From positions 18,722-79,821 of the forward strand of contig JAHEAV010000013.1 in NCBI GenBank assembly GCA_024642565.1: a stretch of DNA of 61,100 nucleotides, read 5' to 3'. Under the pieces are notes generated by a model. The model was not told where the DNA came from. It worked only from the letters and a program-made list of their open reading frames with translations, and did not search any database. Of this stretch, positions 53,775 through 61,100 are shown piece by piece (the first letter of the stretch is position 1; every line of letters starts with the position of its first letter). A program made the translations under genes and the position numbers. The stretch comes from Erythrobacter sp. (GTDB lineage Bacteria > Pseudomonadota > Alphaproteobacteria > Sphingomonadales > Sphingomonadaceae).

Positions 53775-54355
53775 TGCCTAAAATTCGAGATGGCGTTTCG
53801 ATTATCGCGTTCAACGGAAAAATGCCGCGTATTCACGATAGCGCATTCATTGCGCCAGGCTGCCGGATTATCGGCGATGTAGAAATCGGTGCAGACAGTT
53901 CGATCTGGTACAATTGCGTGTTGCGCGCTGATGTCAGCCGGATCGTGATCGGAGAGCGAACCAATGTGCAGGACGGCAGCGTGCTGCATTGCGATCCACC
54001 GAGGCCGAATGACCCAGAGGGATCGCCGCTGATCATCGGTGACGATGTGTTGATTGGCCATATGGCGATGATTCACGGCTGCATTATTGAGGATCGCGGA
54101 TTTGTCGGCCTGGGCGCAATCGCAATGAACAAGGCGCGGATCGGTAGCGATTCTATGTTGGCAGCGGGCGCAATGCTGACGGAGGGCAAGGTGATCGAAC
54201 CGCGCAGTCTGTGGGCAGGCCGCCCGGCGCGCTTCTTGCGCGAACTTGACGATATTTCAATCATGGGGATGCGCGCGGGCGTCGCCCATTATGCTGAAAA
54301 TGCGCGTCAGCACAGCGCGGCAGTGGCAGCGTCCCTTGGCTCGACCGAAGGCTGA
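53774..54355 (+). CDS. Gamma-class carbonic anhydrase family protein
   Basis: 193 residues. A left-handed beta-helix of hexapeptide repeats (CRIIGDVEIGADSSIWYNCVLRADVSRIVIG) carries the zinc ligands H72, H96 and H101. A C-terminal helix follows. It resembles the gamma-CA subunits found free or in complex I relatives. Activity is not certain, because many members lack measurable carbonic anhydrase activity. It starts within the stop of the membrane spermidine-synthase-like gene. Confidence 0.9.
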   Translation: MPKIRDGVSIIAFNGKMPRIHDSAFIAPGCRIIGDVEIGADSSIWYNCVLRADVSRIVIGERTNVQDGSVLHCDPPRPNDPEGSPLIIGDDVLIGHMAMIHGCIIEDRGFVGLGAIAMNKARIGSDSMLAAGAMLTEGKVIEPRSLWAGRPARFLRELDDISIMGMRAGVAHYAENARQHSAAVAASLGSTEG

Positions 54356-54377
54356 AACGCCTGGGCCTGCCGCGATC

Positions 54378-54620
54378 ATGGCCCTGGCGGACCGTGAGGG
54401 ACGGCTGGCATTGCGGGTGAATCCGGGTGCACGCTCGGAAGGCCTTGAGATTGCCGATGGCGCCCTGTTGGTCAAAGTACGCGCCCAGCCAACAGATGGT
54501 GAAGCGAATAGCGCAGTACTGAAATTATTGGCAAAATCCCTTGGAATTGCGACGTCACGGTGTCGCATGTTGCGCGGCGCAACCGGGCGCAACAAGCTGG
54601 TGCAAGTCGATCTTCCGTAA
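54378..54620 (+). CDS. DUF167 (YggU-like) protein
   Basis: 80 residues: LALRVNPGARSEGLEIADGALLVKVRAQPTDGEANSAVLKLLAKSLG, the standard DUF167 core with its PGA and ANxA elements. Function unknown. The Shine-Dalgarno before the ATG is poor, so an upstream alternative start inside the gamma-CA gene is possible. Confidence 0.85.
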   Translation: MALADREGRLALRVNPGARSEGLEIADGALLVKVRAQPTDGEANSAVLKLLAKSLGIATSRCRMLRGATGRNKLVQVDLP

Positions 54621-54645
54621 ATTCAATCGCTGACGCGGAGAGCGT

Positions 54646-57036
54646 TTACTTCTCCCCGTTTTCGTCCGCTTCTTCCTGCCCCGATCGTGCCGGTTTTCTG
54701 GGAGCAGCCTTTTTGGCCACGGCCTTCTTGCGGGGCTTGCGCTGCGGAACTGCTTTGGGCGCTGCCGCAGTTATCTCGAAAGCGGGCTTTCCGTCCTTGA
54801 CGCTGACATGGACTTCGCCGCCATCAGAGAGTTTGCCGAACAGCAGTTCCTCCGCCAGCGGTTGTTTGATCCGTTCCTGAATCAGGCGACCCATCGGCCG
54901 GGCACCATAAAGCCTGTCATAACCGCGCTCAGCCAACCATGCCCGGGCATCGCCGTCGAACTGAATGTGCACATTCTGCTCCGCCAGTTGCAATTCCAGC
55001 TGCAGGATGAACTTGTCCACCACACGCGCGACTGTTTCGCGACCAAGGTAGGAGAAGGGCACGATTGCATCCAGCCGGTTGCGAAATTCCGGGGTGAACA
55101 TGCGTTTCACCGCTTCGTCGCTCGCATCTTCCTTCGACACATCGCCAAAGCCGATGCCCTGGCTGGCCATGTCCGCCGCACCGGCATTGGTGGTCATCAC
55201 CAGCACAACGTTGCGGAAATCCACTGTCTTGCCGTGGTGATCGGTCAGGCGCCCATTATCCATCACCTGCAGCAATATGTTGAACAGGTCGGGATGGGCC
55301 TTCTCGATTTCATCAAGCAGCAGCACGCAATGCGGTTGCTGGTCGATGGCATCGGTCAGCAAGCCGCCTTGGTCATAGCCAACGTAGCCCGGAGGCGCGC
55401 CGATCAGACGTGAAACGCTGTGACGTTCCATATATTCCGACATATCGAAACGCTGCAGCGGAATACCCATGATGCTCGCCAGCTGGCGAGCGACTTCGGT
55501 TTTGCCGACCCCGGTGGGTCCGGAAAACAGGAAGCTGCCGATTGGCTTGTCCGGATCGCGCAGACCCGCACGGCTCAGTTTCATCGCCGTCGAAAGCACC
55601 TCGATGGCCTTGTCTTGCCCGAACACGACATGCTTCAGGTCGCGGGAGAGGTGTTCCAGGGCCTTCTTGTCGTCGGAACTTACAGACTTGGGCGGGATAC
55701 GCGCCATAGTCGCGATCACCTGTTCGATTTCCTTGGCCGTAATCTTTTTCTTCCGGCGGCTGGGCGGGACCAGCATCTGCATCGCGCCCACTTCGTCGAT
55801 TACGTCGATGGCCTTGTCGGGCAATTTACGGTCGTTGATATAACGCGCTGACAATTCCACGGCAGTCTTGATCGCGTCGGGCGTGTATTTGACCTTGTGA
55901 TGATCTTCGAAGGCTGTCCGCAAACCCTTCAAGATCTTGATTGTGTCTTCGATGGTAGGCTCGTTGACATCAATCTTCTGGAACCGGCGCAGCAGAGCGC
56001 GGTCCTTTTCAAAATGGTTGCGAAATTCCTTGTAGGTGGTCGATCCGATGCAGCGGATTGACCCTCCCGAAAGCGCTGGTTTCAGCAGATTGGAGGCATC
56101 CATCGCCCCGCCGCTTGTTGCGCCAGCGCCTATAACTGTATGAATTTCATCAATAAATAGCACTGCGTGGGGCATTTTCTCGAGTTCGGAAACGACCTGC
56201 TTCAGCCGCTCCTCGAAGTCGCCGCGATAGCGTGTGCCTGCCAGCAGACTCCCCATGTCGAGCGAGTAGATCACCGCTTCTGTGAGCACTTCGGGCACAT
56301 CGCCTTCAACGATCTTGCGCGCCAGCCCTTCGGCAATTGCGGTTTTGCCTACGCCGGGGTCGCCGACGTAGAGAGGGTTGTTCTTGCTGCGGCGGCACAG
56401 GATTTGCACCGTCCGGTCCACTTCAGGCCCGCGGCCAATCAGGGGATCGATCTTACCTGCGCGGGCTTTTGCATTAAGGTCGACGCAGAACTGGTCGAGG
56501 GCGGAATCCTTCTTGCCGCCCGCTTCGCCGGATTTTTCTTCAGCCTGCCCGGCTTCTTCGCTGCCTTGCGGCGCGACACTGCTGCCAATCTGCTTGCCGC
56601 CCTTGCCGATCCCGTGGCTGATGAAGCTGACCGCATCAAGCCGGCTCATATCCTGCTGCTGCAGGAAATAGACGGCATAGCTGTCACGTTCGGAAAACAA
56701 GGCCACGAGCACATTGGCGCCGGTAACCGTATCTTTGCCGGAGGATTGCACATGCAAAATCGCACGCTGGATTACGCGTTGGAATCCGGCGGTAGGCTGG
56801 GGATCTGCATCATCTTCGGTTTTTAGAGACTGGTATTCCTGATCGAGATATTGCTTCACCACCGCGCCAAGCTCCGCCAGATCCACGCCGCAAGCGATCA
56901 TCACCGCTTGTGCATCGCTGTCTTCTACCAGTGCCAGCAATAGATGTTCGAGCGTGGCATATTCATGGTGCCGCTCCGATGCGTGGGCGAGTGCGCTGTG
57001 GAGCGTCTTTTCGAGATTCTGGGCGAAACTTGGCAT
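54646..57036 (-). CDS. clpA: ATP-dependent Clp protease ATP-binding subunit ClpA
   Basis: 796 residues. The N-domain (about 1-145; HALAHASERHHEYATLEHLLLALVED) binds ClpS. Two AAA+ modules have Walker A sequences GDPGVGKTAIAEGLA and GPTGVGKTEVARQLA. There is no ClpB middle coiled coil, so this is ClpA. The C-terminal 35 residues are a Lys/Arg/Ala/Pro tail ending acidic, beyond the E. coli end. ClpS, normally next to clpA, is not beside it here. A 140-bp gene-free leader precedes it. Confidence 0.96.
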   Translation of the reverse strand: MPSFAQNLEKTLHSALAHASERHHEYATLEHLLLALVEDSDAQAVMIACGVDLAELGAVVKQYLDQEYQSLKTEDDADPQPTAGFQRVIQRAILHVQSSGKDTVTGANVLVALFSERDSYAVYFLQQQDMSRLDAVSFISHGIGKGGKQIGSSVAPQGSEEAGQAEEKSGEAGGKKDSALDQFCVDLNAKARAGKIDPLIGRGPEVDRTVQILCRRSKNNPLYVGDPGVGKTAIAEGLARKIVEGDVPEVLTEAVIYSLDMGSLLAGTRYRGDFEERLKQVVSELEKMPHAVLFIDEIHTVIGAGATSGGAMDASNLLKPALSGGSIRCIGSTTYKEFRNHFEKDRALLRRFQKIDVNEPTIEDTIKILKGLRTAFEDHHKVKYTPDAIKTAVELSARYINDRKLPDKAIDVIDEVGAMQMLVPPSRRKKKITAKEIEQVIATMARIPPKSVSSDDKKALEHLSRDLKHVVFGQDKAIEVLSTAMKLSRAGLRDPDKPIGSFLFSGPTGVGKTEVARQLASIMGIPLQRFDMSEYMERHSVSRLIGAPPGYVGYDQGGLLTDAIDQQPHCVLLLDEIEKAHPDLFNILLQVMDNGRLTDHHGKTVDFRNVVLVMTTNAGAADMASQGIGFGDVSKEDASDEAVKRMFTPEFRNRLDAIVPFSYLGRETVARVVDKFILQLELQLAEQNVHIQFDGDARAWLAERGYDRLYGARPMGRLIQERIKQPLAEELLFGKLSDGGEVHVSVKDGKPAFEITAAAPKAVPQRKPRKKAVAKKAAPRKPARSGQEEADENGEK

Positions 57037-57176
57037 TCATCAATCTTTCTACGAGAAAAAAGGAATTCCCGTTGCCGGAGTATATGAATAATTCTGGTTA
57101 ACCGCGTCTAAACGGAACGGCTTCTGGGGGGCCACACTGATATGGGAAGGGGCCTGAAAATTGCGAGCCCCTGCGT

Positions 57177-57380
57177 TCACGAGGGCGCCTTCCCGAATAA
57201 GGCATCCGCTGCACTGCGATGGGCAGATGCCTTGTCGCGATGCGCCTGGACCCGCGCGATTTCTGCGCGCAGCTGTTCGATCCGCTCGTCCAGTTCATGC
57301 TGTGAATAGGGGGACAAATCCTCGGCCGCGAGCTTGCTCGCGGCATCGCCTCTCGGGCGCGGGAGGTCAATGTCATCCAT
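57177..57380 (-). CDS. DUF1192 family small protein
   Basis: 67 residues: MDDIDLPRPRGDAASKLAAEDLSPYSQHELDERIEQLRAEIARVQAH, the DUF1192 pattern, with a coiled-coil C-terminal half. Function unknown; alphaproteobacterial family. A GTG 21 codons upstream is an alternative start but adds non-conserved sequence. Confidence 0.78.
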   Translation of the reverse strand: MDDIDLPRPRGDAASKLAAEDLSPYSQHELDERIEQLRAEIARVQAHRDKASAHRSAADALFGKAPS

Positions 57381-57500
57381 CGCCTTTGAAGATCGCAATC
57401 CTTGGTGCTTGCTGTCAATGGGCGCTGCGTCTATTTCCGCCACGGATTGCGTTGGCTATGGCAAAATGGTGACAGCGCTGGCAGGAAAAAGAGGGCGTTG

Positions 57501-58502
57501 ATGGCCGAAGTGCTTCCTACAGAAATGACCGCCATGGGCTTTGATGCGCCGGGCGGGCCCGAGGTGCTCAGACCTGAAACATTGCCTGTGCCGGTGCCCG
57601 CACAAGGCGAAGTTTTGATCCGCGTTGCTTTTTCCGGGGTCAATAGGCCCGATGTAATCCAGCGCCAGGGTTTCTATCCGGCCCCGCCCGGCGCATCCCC
57701 CATCCCCGGTCTGGAAGTGGCGGGCACGATTGTTGCCTGCGGGAAGGGCGTTTCACCGGATATGTTCGGGCAGAGGGTCTGTGCGCTGGTAACTGGTGGC
57801 GGTTATGCGCAGTTCTGTCTTGCCAAAGCCGCACACTGCCTGCCGGTGCCGGATGACCTGCTGTTGTCCGAAGCTGCGGCGCTGCCGGAAACCCTGTTTA
57901 CGGTGTGGCACAATGTGTTCGAACGCGGTTGGGCCAGCGAAGGGGAGACATTGTTGGTCCATGGGGGGACCAGCGGCATTGGGACTATGGCAATCATTCT
58001 GGCCAAATTGTTCGGTCTCGATGTGATCGTAACCTGTGGCAGCGATGAAAAATGTGCGGCTGCGCAAAGGATCGGTGCGGATCATGCCATCAATTACAAA
58101 TCCCATGACTTTGTCGAAGCTGTGCGGGACATAACTGGCGGCAAAGGTGTGCAGCTGGTGCTCGACATGGTTTCTGGGGACTATGTCGCGCGCAATCTGG
58201 CCTGTCTCGCGGAGGATGGCCGGCATGTTACGATCGCAGTCCTTGGCGGATTGCAGGCAACCATCAATATGGCCCAAGTGATGAGCCGCCGATTGACCTT
58301 GACCGGATCCACTTTGCGCGCCCGGCCTGACAGCTTCAAAGCCGCCGTGGCTGAGGAAATTCTGCGCTGTGCCTGGCCCTTCGTGGAAGAAGGTAGCTTG
58401 CGTCCGGTAATGGACCGGTCATTCCCGTTGGTCCAGGCCGCGGCCGCCCATGCAAGAATGGAAGCAGGCGATCACATTGGAAAGATCGTTTTGGAAGTGT
58501 GA
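57501..58502 (+). CDS. NAD(P)H-quinone oxidoreductase (zinc-independent MDR, PIG3/Qor type)
   Basis: 333 residues. MDR fold with FSGVNRPDVIQRQGFYPAPPG, GLEVAGTIVACG and the NADPH site LLVHGGTSGIGTMAIILAKLFG. The zinc-binding cysteines of alcohol dehydrogenases are absent. PIG3-like members reduce quinones by one-electron steps. AGAGGG precedes the ATG; the frame extends upstream without family similarity. Confidence 0.9.
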   Translation: MAEVLPTEMTAMGFDAPGGPEVLRPETLPVPVPAQGEVLIRVAFSGVNRPDVIQRQGFYPAPPGASPIPGLEVAGTIVACGKGVSPDMFGQRVCALVTGGGYAQFCLAKAAHCLPVPDDLLLSEAAALPETLFTVWHNVFERGWASEGETLLVHGGTSGIGTMAIILAKLFGLDVIVTCGSDEKCAAAQRIGADHAINYKSHDFVEAVRDITGGKGVQLVLDMVSGDYVARNLACLAEDGRHVTIAVLGGLQATINMAQVMSRRLTLTGSTLRARPDSFKAAVAEEILRCAWPFVEEGSLRPVMDRSFPLVQAAAAHARMEAGDHIGKIVLEV

Positions 58503-58576
58503 CGGCGGCCCCTGGCCAGCCGCAGCGCCTATTCGCTTGCCGAATTGGCGGCGATGCCCTAAATCGACCATCGCAT

Positions 58577-58608
58577 GGCCGCTCCGCAAGGGGCGGCCCT
58601 TATATTTT
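58577..58608 (+). terminator. Hairpin terminator after the quinone oxidoreductase gene
   Basis: GGCCGCTCC and GGGGCGGCC form a 9-bp stem (one wobble) with a GCAA tetraloop, followed by CTTATATTTT, 28 bp before the trcR GTG. Confidence 0.6.
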
Positions 58609-58635
58609 CAGGCGTATTTCACCGGAGAACACCCC

Positions 58636-59376
58636 GTGGCCCAAGCAATATCCCAGCCCACCCCGCTCATGCCTCATGCCACAGCCACCTGGTTGGTCGA
58701 CAATACCGCGCTGGCTTTCGAGCAGATTGCCGAATTTTGTGGGATCCATATCCTCGAAGTGCAGGCCATGGCGGACGATCTGGCGAGCAGCAAATACACC
58801 GGCCGCGATCCGGTCCATGCAGGTGAATTGACTTTGGCGGAAATCGAGCGGGGTCAGGCCGATCCGGCCTACAGCCTCAAGATGCAAAAGGCCCCCGTCG
58901 CAGTCAGCCGCACCAAGGGCCCGCGTTATACGCCGGTGTCCAAGCGTCAGGACAAGCCAGACGGTATCTCCTGGATTCTGCGCAATCACCCCGAAGTGTC
59001 GGACGCGCAAATTTCCAAGCTGATCGGGACAACGCGGAATACCATTTCGGCTATCCGCGAACGAAGCCACTGGAATATCCAGAACATCCAGGCGAAGGAT
59101 CCGGTAACGCTCGGCCTGTGTTCGCAGCGCGAACTCGATGCCGTTGTAGCCAAGGCTGCCAAGAAGATCGCTCCGGTCGAAACGGAAGCCGCTCCTGCTG
59201 TCCAGAGCACGAGTGATCGCGACAAATTGATCGAAGAACTGCGCGCCGAACGGACCGCGAATGAAAAGGCTGCCTCCGAGGCTGCGCAAGAAGCCGAGGC
59301 CGCTGCGTGGCTGGAAGCCAAACGCGCTGCCGAAGCAGGCGAGACGCCGGACGAAGCGGCCCCCGAAGCACTCTAG
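58636..59376 (+). CDS. trcR: Cell-cycle transcriptional regulator TrcR (DUF1013)
   Basis: 246 residues. The family opens with TPLMPHATATWLVDNTALAFEQIAEFCGIHILEVQAMAD. DGISWILRNHPEVSDAQISKLIGTTRNTISAIRERSHWN forms a probable helix-turn-helix with the DUF1013 core. The C-terminal third is a Glu/Ala/Lys coiled coil. TrcR is a conserved alphaproteobacterial protein proposed to act in cell-cycle gene expression. The GTG has GGAG 8 nt upstream; the open frame before it overlaps the terminator and is not coding. Confidence 0.9.
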   Translation: MAQAISQPTPLMPHATATWLVDNTALAFEQIAEFCGIHILEVQAMADDLASSKYTGRDPVHAGELTLAEIERGQADPAYSLKMQKAPVAVSRTKGPRYTPVSKRQDKPDGISWILRNHPEVSDAQISKLIGTTRNTISAIRERSHWNIQNIQAKDPVTLGLCSQRELDAVVAKAAKKIAPVETEAAPAVQSTSDRDKLIEELRAERTANEKAASEAAQEAEAAAWLEAKRAAEAGETPDEAAPEAL

Positions 59377-59433
59377 GCCCAGCGCTGGCTTAAACCGCTT
59401 GCCCGCGGGCGCGTGCTCCTCCATGATTTTGAC

Positions 59434-61100
59434 ATGGATGTAAGTAACGCGCCCTATCACCACCCTTGCCGGTGGAACATACCGATCGAAAGCCTGTCCT
59501 TGCCGGACATGTTTTCACGCAGCGTGAAGGCGCATCCGCAAGCGCCACTGGCCGAATTTCTTGGTCGAACCTATTCCTACGCCGATCTTCATGCCGAAGC
59601 GCTTCGCTTTGCTGCCGGATTGCAGAAGATGGGGGTGCTCAAAGGCGATCGGGTCGGGCTATTCCTTCCAAACGTGCCGATTTATGTTTCCGCCTATTAC
59701 GGGGCGATGATGGCCGGGGCCGTAGTGGTGAATTTCTCTCCGCTTTACAGCGCGGATGAGCTTTCGCACCAGGTCGAAGATTCGGGCACAAAGGTTCTGG
59801 TGACGATCAATGTCACGTCCTTGCTGCCGACTGCAATACGGGTGCTTGACGGTTCGTCTCTCGAGCGGATGGTGGTCGGGCAACTGGGGGAAATGTTGCC
59901 CTGGACCAAGCGGCTCGCTTTATGGGCATTCGGCGGCAAGCAGATTACTGCGTTGCCTGCCAGACCCGATGTCGCAAACTGGGCCAGCGTGACTGTCGAT
60001 GGCGATCCTGCCTCTGTGCAGATCGATCCGGCTGAAGATCTGGCGCTGCTTCAATATACCGGCGGCACAACCGGCACGCCAAAAGGGGCAATGCTGACGC
60101 ATGCCAACCTCTCCGCCAACGCTTTGCAGGTTGATGCGATTGACCCGTTTGACAGATCGGAGCCGGACGTAATCCTTGGTGCACTGCCGATGTTCCATGT
60201 GTTTGCCAACACCTGCGTGCTTAACCGGACTGTCGCCAAGGGCGGCTGCATCGCCATGCTGCCCCGTTTCGATGCTGATCAGGCCTTGAAGACGATCATG
60301 CGCGTACGGCCGACTGCCTTTCCCGGCGTACCGACGATGTTTCAAGCGCTTCTCGACCACCCCAAAGCAGGAAAGACCGATTTTTCTTCGCTCAATATCT
60401 GCATTTCCGGCGGTGCGCCGTTGTCTGCTCCTTTGCGCGAACGGTTCGAGGAAGTTTCGGGCGCACGGCTGGTTGAAGGCTACGGCCTGACAGAGAGTTC
60501 CGGTGTGGTTTCTACCAACCCTTATATTGGGCTGCGTAAACCCGGGACCATTGGCCAGGTCTTGCCGCAAACGCATGTCTGCTTGCGCGATAAGGAGGAT
60601 GTCGGTCGACCTGCGCCAGAGGCCGAGCCGGGAGAGTTGGTTATTCGTGGGCCGCAGATCATGCGCGGATACTGGAACCGGCCTGATGCGGCGAAGGCGG
60701 CCTTTGTAACTATTGACGGCGAACAATGGCTGCGCACTGGTGACATAGCCACGATTGATTCTGATGGCTTCATCGCAATCGTCGACCGCAGCAAGGACAT
60801 GATAGCGGTAGGTGGGTTCAAAGTATTCCCAAGCCAGGTGGAGGCCGTGCTGGTGGAAAATCCGGCCGTGAAGGAGGCTTTGGTGCTTGGCGTTCCGGAT
60901 GCCTACCACGGTGAAGTACCTGTGGCCTATGTAACTCTGAAGGATGGTTTTTCGGATACGGGCAAGGGACTCGCCGAATGGCTGAATAGCCGCATTGGCA
61001 AGCATGAACGGGTCAAAGACGTGGTTGTGCGCAACGAACTGCCCAAGACCATGATCGGCAAGCTCGATCGCAAGGCGTTACGGCTGGAAGTGATGTCTGA
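59434..61100 (+). CDS. Long-chain acyl-CoA synthetase / AMP-dependent ligase (3' end outside window)
   Basis: 555 complete codons are visible and the frame runs off the right edge just after VMS, so only the extreme C-terminus is missing. Adenylate-forming motifs are complete: YTGGTTGTPKGAMLTH (P-loop), YGLTESSG, TGD near 432, DRSKDMIAVGGFKVFPSQVE (hinge) and the catalytic lysine in KTMIGKLDRKAL. It activates a fatty acid to acyl-CoA through acyl-AMP; chain length is not readable. The ATG (MDVSNAPYHHPCRW) fits the family start, but the Shine-Dalgarno is weak. Confidence 0.9.
   Translation, partial: MDVSNAPYHHPCRWNIPIESLSLPDMFSRSVKAHPQAPLAEFLGRTYSYADLHAEALRFAAGLQKMGVLKGDRVGLFLPNVPIYVSAYYGAMMAGAVVVNFSPLYSADELSHQVEDSGTKVLVTINVTSLLPTAIRVLDGSSLERMVVGQLGEMLPWTKRLALWAFGGKQITALPARPDVANWASVTVDGDPASVQIDPAEDLALLQYTGGTTGTPKGAMLTHANLSANALQVDAIDPFDRSEPDVILGALPMFHVFANTCVLNRTVAKGGCIAMLPRFDADQALKTIMRVRPTAFPGVPTMFQALLDHPKAGKTDFSSLNICISGGAPLSAPLRERFEEVSGARLVEGYGLTESSGVVSTNPYIGLRKPGTIGQVLPQTHVCLRDKEDVGRPAPEAEPGELVIRGPQIMRGYWNRPDAAKAAFVTIDGEQWLRTGDIATIDSDGFIAIVDRSKDMIAVGGFKVFPSQVEAVLVENPAVKEALVLGVPDAYHGEVPVAYVTLKDGFSDTGKGLAEWLNSRIGKHERVKDVVVRNELPKTMIGKLDRKALRLEVMS

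Noticed and set aside
1-61100. Search for CRISPR arrays, tRNA/rRNA genes, insertion sequences and prophage genes
   Set aside because: I saw no regularly spaced repeats, no transposase or integrase frames and no tRNA-like cloverleaf while reading. A tRNAscan or Rfam search could still find small RNAs I cannot recognise by eye.

Overview
The window looks like an origin-proximal stretch of the chromosome of an alphaproteobacterium, most likely in the Sphingomonadales (Erythrobacteraceae-like). The signs are PopZ, TrcR (DUF1013), UrcA, DUF1491, DUF1192, a ThiS-ThiG fusion, an Mg-type HemB, and the order ppsR / hemE-hemJ-rho / mnmE-mnmG-rsmG-parA-parB. I assigned names from the translated sequence and recalled family motifs. 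No database search was possible. I see no rRNA, tRNA, insertion sequence, prophage or CRISPR array.

Layout. 0-6 kb: end of a membrane protein, convergent thiSG-merC, heme A synthase (ctaA), a secreted unknown, and rplM-rpsI with its terminator. 5.3-11 kb: phosphoesterase, small membrane protein, UrcA protein, a LytS/LytTR-type two-component pair and class I fumarase. 10.7-15.9 kb: a PCMT-like protein, tolC, popZ, a 2Fe-2S ferredoxin, a CBS protein, erpA and xth. 16-22.6 kb: an all-minus run of cell-wall hydrolase, DUF1491, thioesterase, ptsN, hpf, dnaQ, coaE, aroE, maf and ppsR.

22.57-22.90 kb is the only gene-free stretch above 300 bp. It is my candidate for oriC: one perfect DnaA box, two near boxes, an AT-rich tract with a TATAAT, a 12-bp palindrome and a GANTC (CcrM site) cluster. 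Genes on both sides are transcribed away from it. To the right lie hemE, hemJ, rho, a BLUF photoreceptor, a small DUF6489-like gene preceded by three 17-bp tandem repeats, mnmE, mnmG, rsmG, parA and parB. Three parS sites sit in this block. With popZ 10 kb on the other side, the window holds the origin, the centromere and the centromere anchor within 20 kb.

32.4-37.1 kb is the most unusual region: a DUF4402 exported protein, a PapD-like chaperone and a 926-residue usher-like outer-membrane protein ending in an SdrD-B-like and a carboxypeptidase-regulatory-like domain. Two tandem hairpins follow the DUF4402 gene. A His/Met-rich exported protein converges on the cassette. I infer a non-classical chaperone-usher surface system.

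37.9-61.1 kb: free-Met-sulfoxide reductase, sugar dehydrogenase, acyl-CoA dehydrogenase, Sua5, a lipoprotein, a GIN-domain protein, carD, the coupled set SUV3-like helicase / S4 protein / fdxA, an M23 peptidase, hemB, a GNAT, a membrane spermidine-synthase-like protein with a gamma-carbonic anhydrase, DUF167, clpA, DUF1192, a quinone oxidoreductase, trcR and an acyl-CoA ligase cut by the right edge. hemE, hemJ, hemB and ctaA make heme synthesis a recurring theme.
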